From an uncultured Veillonella sp. (lineage in GTDB: Bacteria > Bacillota > Negativicutes > Veillonellales > Veillonellaceae): DNA of 39,618 nt. Positions 38,179 through 39,618 of this stretch are shown piece by piece. The stretch covers positions 1-39,618 of the forward strand of contig NZ_UQYC01000006.1 of assembly GCF_900545205.1 (NCBI RefSeq), written 5' to 3'. How positions within the stretch are numbered: position 1 is the first letter of the stretch; every line of letters begins with the position of its first letter. Below the pieces are notes generated by a model. The model saw nothing but the letters and a program-made list of their open reading frames with translations, did not search any database and was not told the origin of the DNA. A program made the translations under genes and the position numbers.

Positions 38179-38931
38179 ATGAATACAAAATATACACGTC
38201 ACATACATTTACTTCGTCGCGCTGTTGGCATCGGTGCATTATGTCTCGTTGCCTCTGTTGGTTTCGCGCATGCTGAAAGCATTGCTATTCCAAGCGCACG
38301 TCCCATGATAGATGGTGTGAGTGCTGATGTAGAAACTGTTAGTAGCTCTAGCAAAGTACAACACCATGTGAGTACAGGTGTAATTACACCAAGTGATTGG
38401 ACGTATACAGCGTTACAAACACTAATTAAGCACGGTGCTATTACAGATACACATGGTTTTGTTTTTGATGGTAATACAAGCTATACAAAAGATGAGCTTA
38501 TGCCTCTTATTGATGAGGTAGTAACAAAACGTGAACAAATGAATGAAAACGATCGTCAATATGCATTGCGTATTTACCAAGAAAATATGCGTGATGTGAT
38601 GGACTATCGGATTGCTCGCGATAAGAAAATTACTCAAGACCGTCGTCAAAAATTAGACGAAAAGCGTGCTGAAAAGGCTAAGAAATCTGGTAAAACATAC
38701 CAAGTATCTAAATCTCAACAAGATGCTTTAGATACGGCTAATGATGAGGTAGCAAAACCAGAGGAGCGCGCTTTAACTGATGAGCAAATCAAAGAAAAGA
38801 TGAAGAAGTTCAAAATTGATGATTCTCGCGTTAAAGTAAATAATAATGTGCGCATCCGTTATACAGGTGGTAAGGATAGTAAATCCAAAACCGATGCTCG
38901 CATGCAAACGGAGATGACCTTTACTCTATAA
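38179..38931 (+). CDS. Small exported protein with SLH-like domain and coiled coil
   Basis: A 250-residue protein with a long signal peptide (about 1-33, RAVGIGALCLVASVGFAHA). Residues about 70-115 look like a degenerate SLH domain: TPSDWTYTALQTLIKHGAIT, then FDGNTSYTKDELMPLIDEV. A highly charged helical or coiled-coil part follows (about 120-215, Lys/Glu/Arg-rich). The last about 35 residues, VKVNNNVRIRYTGG then TEMTFTL, resemble the first strand of the SLH-porin barrel (VKVTGNYRLRYRG) and a terminal outer-membrane strand, but there is no barrel between. ATG 38179 has AAGGAG. Possibly an OmpM-like linker lacking its pore. Confidence 0.65.
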   Translation: MNTKYTRHIHLLRRAVGIGALCLVASVGFAHAESIAIPSARPMIDGVSADVETVSSSSKVQHHVSTGVITPSDWTYTALQTLIKHGAITDTHGFVFDGNTSYTKDELMPLIDEVVTKREQMNENDRQYALRIYQENMRDVMDYRIARDKKITQDRRQKLDEKRAEKAKKSGKTYQVSKSQQDALDTANDEVAKPEERALTDEQIKEKMKKFKIDDSRVKVNNNVRIRYTGGKDSKSKTDARMQTEMTFTL

Positions 38932-38950
38932 CCCTTTATAAGGAGTTATA

Positions 38951-39586
38951 ATGATTGATTTCTTAAAGAAACAGTTGTTTACTGTTCACCAAAATGGTAA
39001 GCACCAGGTGAGCGAGGTCTTTAAATTTATAGGGCCTGGCATTATCGTAACTGTAGGGTTTATCGACCCTGGCAATTGGGCGGCTAATCTTGCGGCTGGG
39101 GCCAGTTATGGTTACGAACTTTTATGGGTAGTAACACTATCTACGATTATGCTGATTTTATTGCAGCATAATGTGGCTCATTTAGGCATTGTACGGGGCC
39201 AATGCTTATCAGAATGTGCCTATGAATTCTTGCCTCCCTATGTATCGCGATTTGTGTTGAGTACAGCGGGCATTGCAGCTGCGGCGACGGCATTGGCTGA
39301 ATTTATCGGCGCTGCTATTGCATTGAAAATGCTCTTTGGCATTCCGCTTCTGATAGGTAGTGTATTAACGGCCGTTATATGTACTGTTATGCTCATTACA
39401 AACTCCTATCGAAAACTGGAGCGGATTATTGCAGGTTTTGTATCCCTTATTGCATTGGCCTACCTCGTTGAGGTCAATATGGTCAATGTAGACTGGGCGG
39501 CAGCAGGCATTGGGTGGGTAGATCCTAAGATTCCGAATGAATCGATGCTCGTTATTTTGAGTACCCAATTCAAAGCGTGCTTTTAA
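38951..39586 (+). pseudogene. Truncated NRAMP-type metal ion transporter
   Basis: The frame gives 211 residues, about half the 410-440 of NRAMP (MntH) proteins. The first half is good: PGIIVTVGFIDPGNWAANLA holds the metal-binding DPGN of helix 1, and helices 2 to 5 follow. After NESMLVILS the sequence should continue into helix 6 with MPH, but reads TQFKACF and stops; neither other frame restores the motif. This looks like a truncation or an insertion at about 39560. A sequencing or assembly edge cannot be excluded because the window ends 32 nt later. Function would be proton-coupled manganese or iron uptake. Confidence 0.7.
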
Positions 39587-39618
39587 TAATCGTTTTACGG
39601 ATACATCAATGTCCTTTT

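Noticed and set aside
39540..39618. Group II intron or insertion sequence start as the cause of the NRAMP break
   Set aside because: The 58 bases after the break show no GUGYG intron start or terminal repeat, and too little sequence remains to decide.

Overview
The window looks like chromosomal DNA of a diderm Firmicute of the class Negativicutes, most likely Veillonella (genus inferred, not proven). The reasons are moderate-to-low GC, gram-positive style Shine-Dalgarno sites (AAAGGAG, GGAGG), an outer-membrane porin with an N-terminal S-layer homology (SLH) domain of the OmpM type, an AsmA-like protein, and a metabolism centred on amino acids. I see no prophage, CRISPR array or intact insertion sequence. 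It reads as core genome with a few small mobile or addiction-like elements.

Layout. 1-4.7 kb (+): a GNAT acetyltransferase, a nested palindrome, a DUF969-DUF979-pcp operon (pyroglutamyl peptides) and an SLH-porin. 4.8-9.6 kb (-): the ribose operon rbsK-rbsD-rbsA-rbsC-rbsB. 9.9-11.9 kb: a ParE/RelE-Phd type II toxin-antitoxin pair with a 54-bp palindrome upstream, an NAD(P)-binding protein, and a 22-codon holin-like peptide of the TxpA/BsrG kind with every sequence hallmark of a type I toxin-antitoxin locus. 12.0-15.1 kb (+): an ECF transporter whose first protein fuses a TrpP-like substrate component to an ATPase. 15.1-15.4 kb: two candidate small RNAs. 15.4-26.3 kb (+): a second GNAT enzyme and a complete histidine pathway, hisK-(membrane protein)-hisZG-hisD-hisB-hisA-hisF-hisI-hisE-hisC-hisH-hisF2. 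26.4-30.3 kb (+): cstA and amt-glnK. 30.4-35.3 kb: a MITE-like palindromic element, an AsmA-like protein, two small exported proteins, queF and a linked membrane protein. 35.3-39.6 kb (+): cysK, cysE, dps, tRNA-Ser(GCT), a small SLH-like exported protein and an NRAMP transporter that breaks off halfway.

How the genes work together. All enzymatic steps from PRPP and ATP to histidine are encoded. HisZ and HisG are fused into one chain. The glutaminase HisH lies beside a second HisF that has lost Asp11 and Lys19 but keeps the interface and ammonia-gate residues, while the normal HisF sits upstream. CysE ends in isoleucine, as needed to dock into CysK. Amt and the PII protein GlnK form the usual ammonium module. 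Both amt and cysK have an intrinsic terminator between promoter and start codon, suggesting transcription attenuation.

The points most worth following are the type I toxin locus (11.6-11.9 kb), the HisH-HisF2 pair, the two attenuator-like leaders, and the nested palindromes at 640-727 and 30414-30565. All calls come from reading the sequence; no database search was run.
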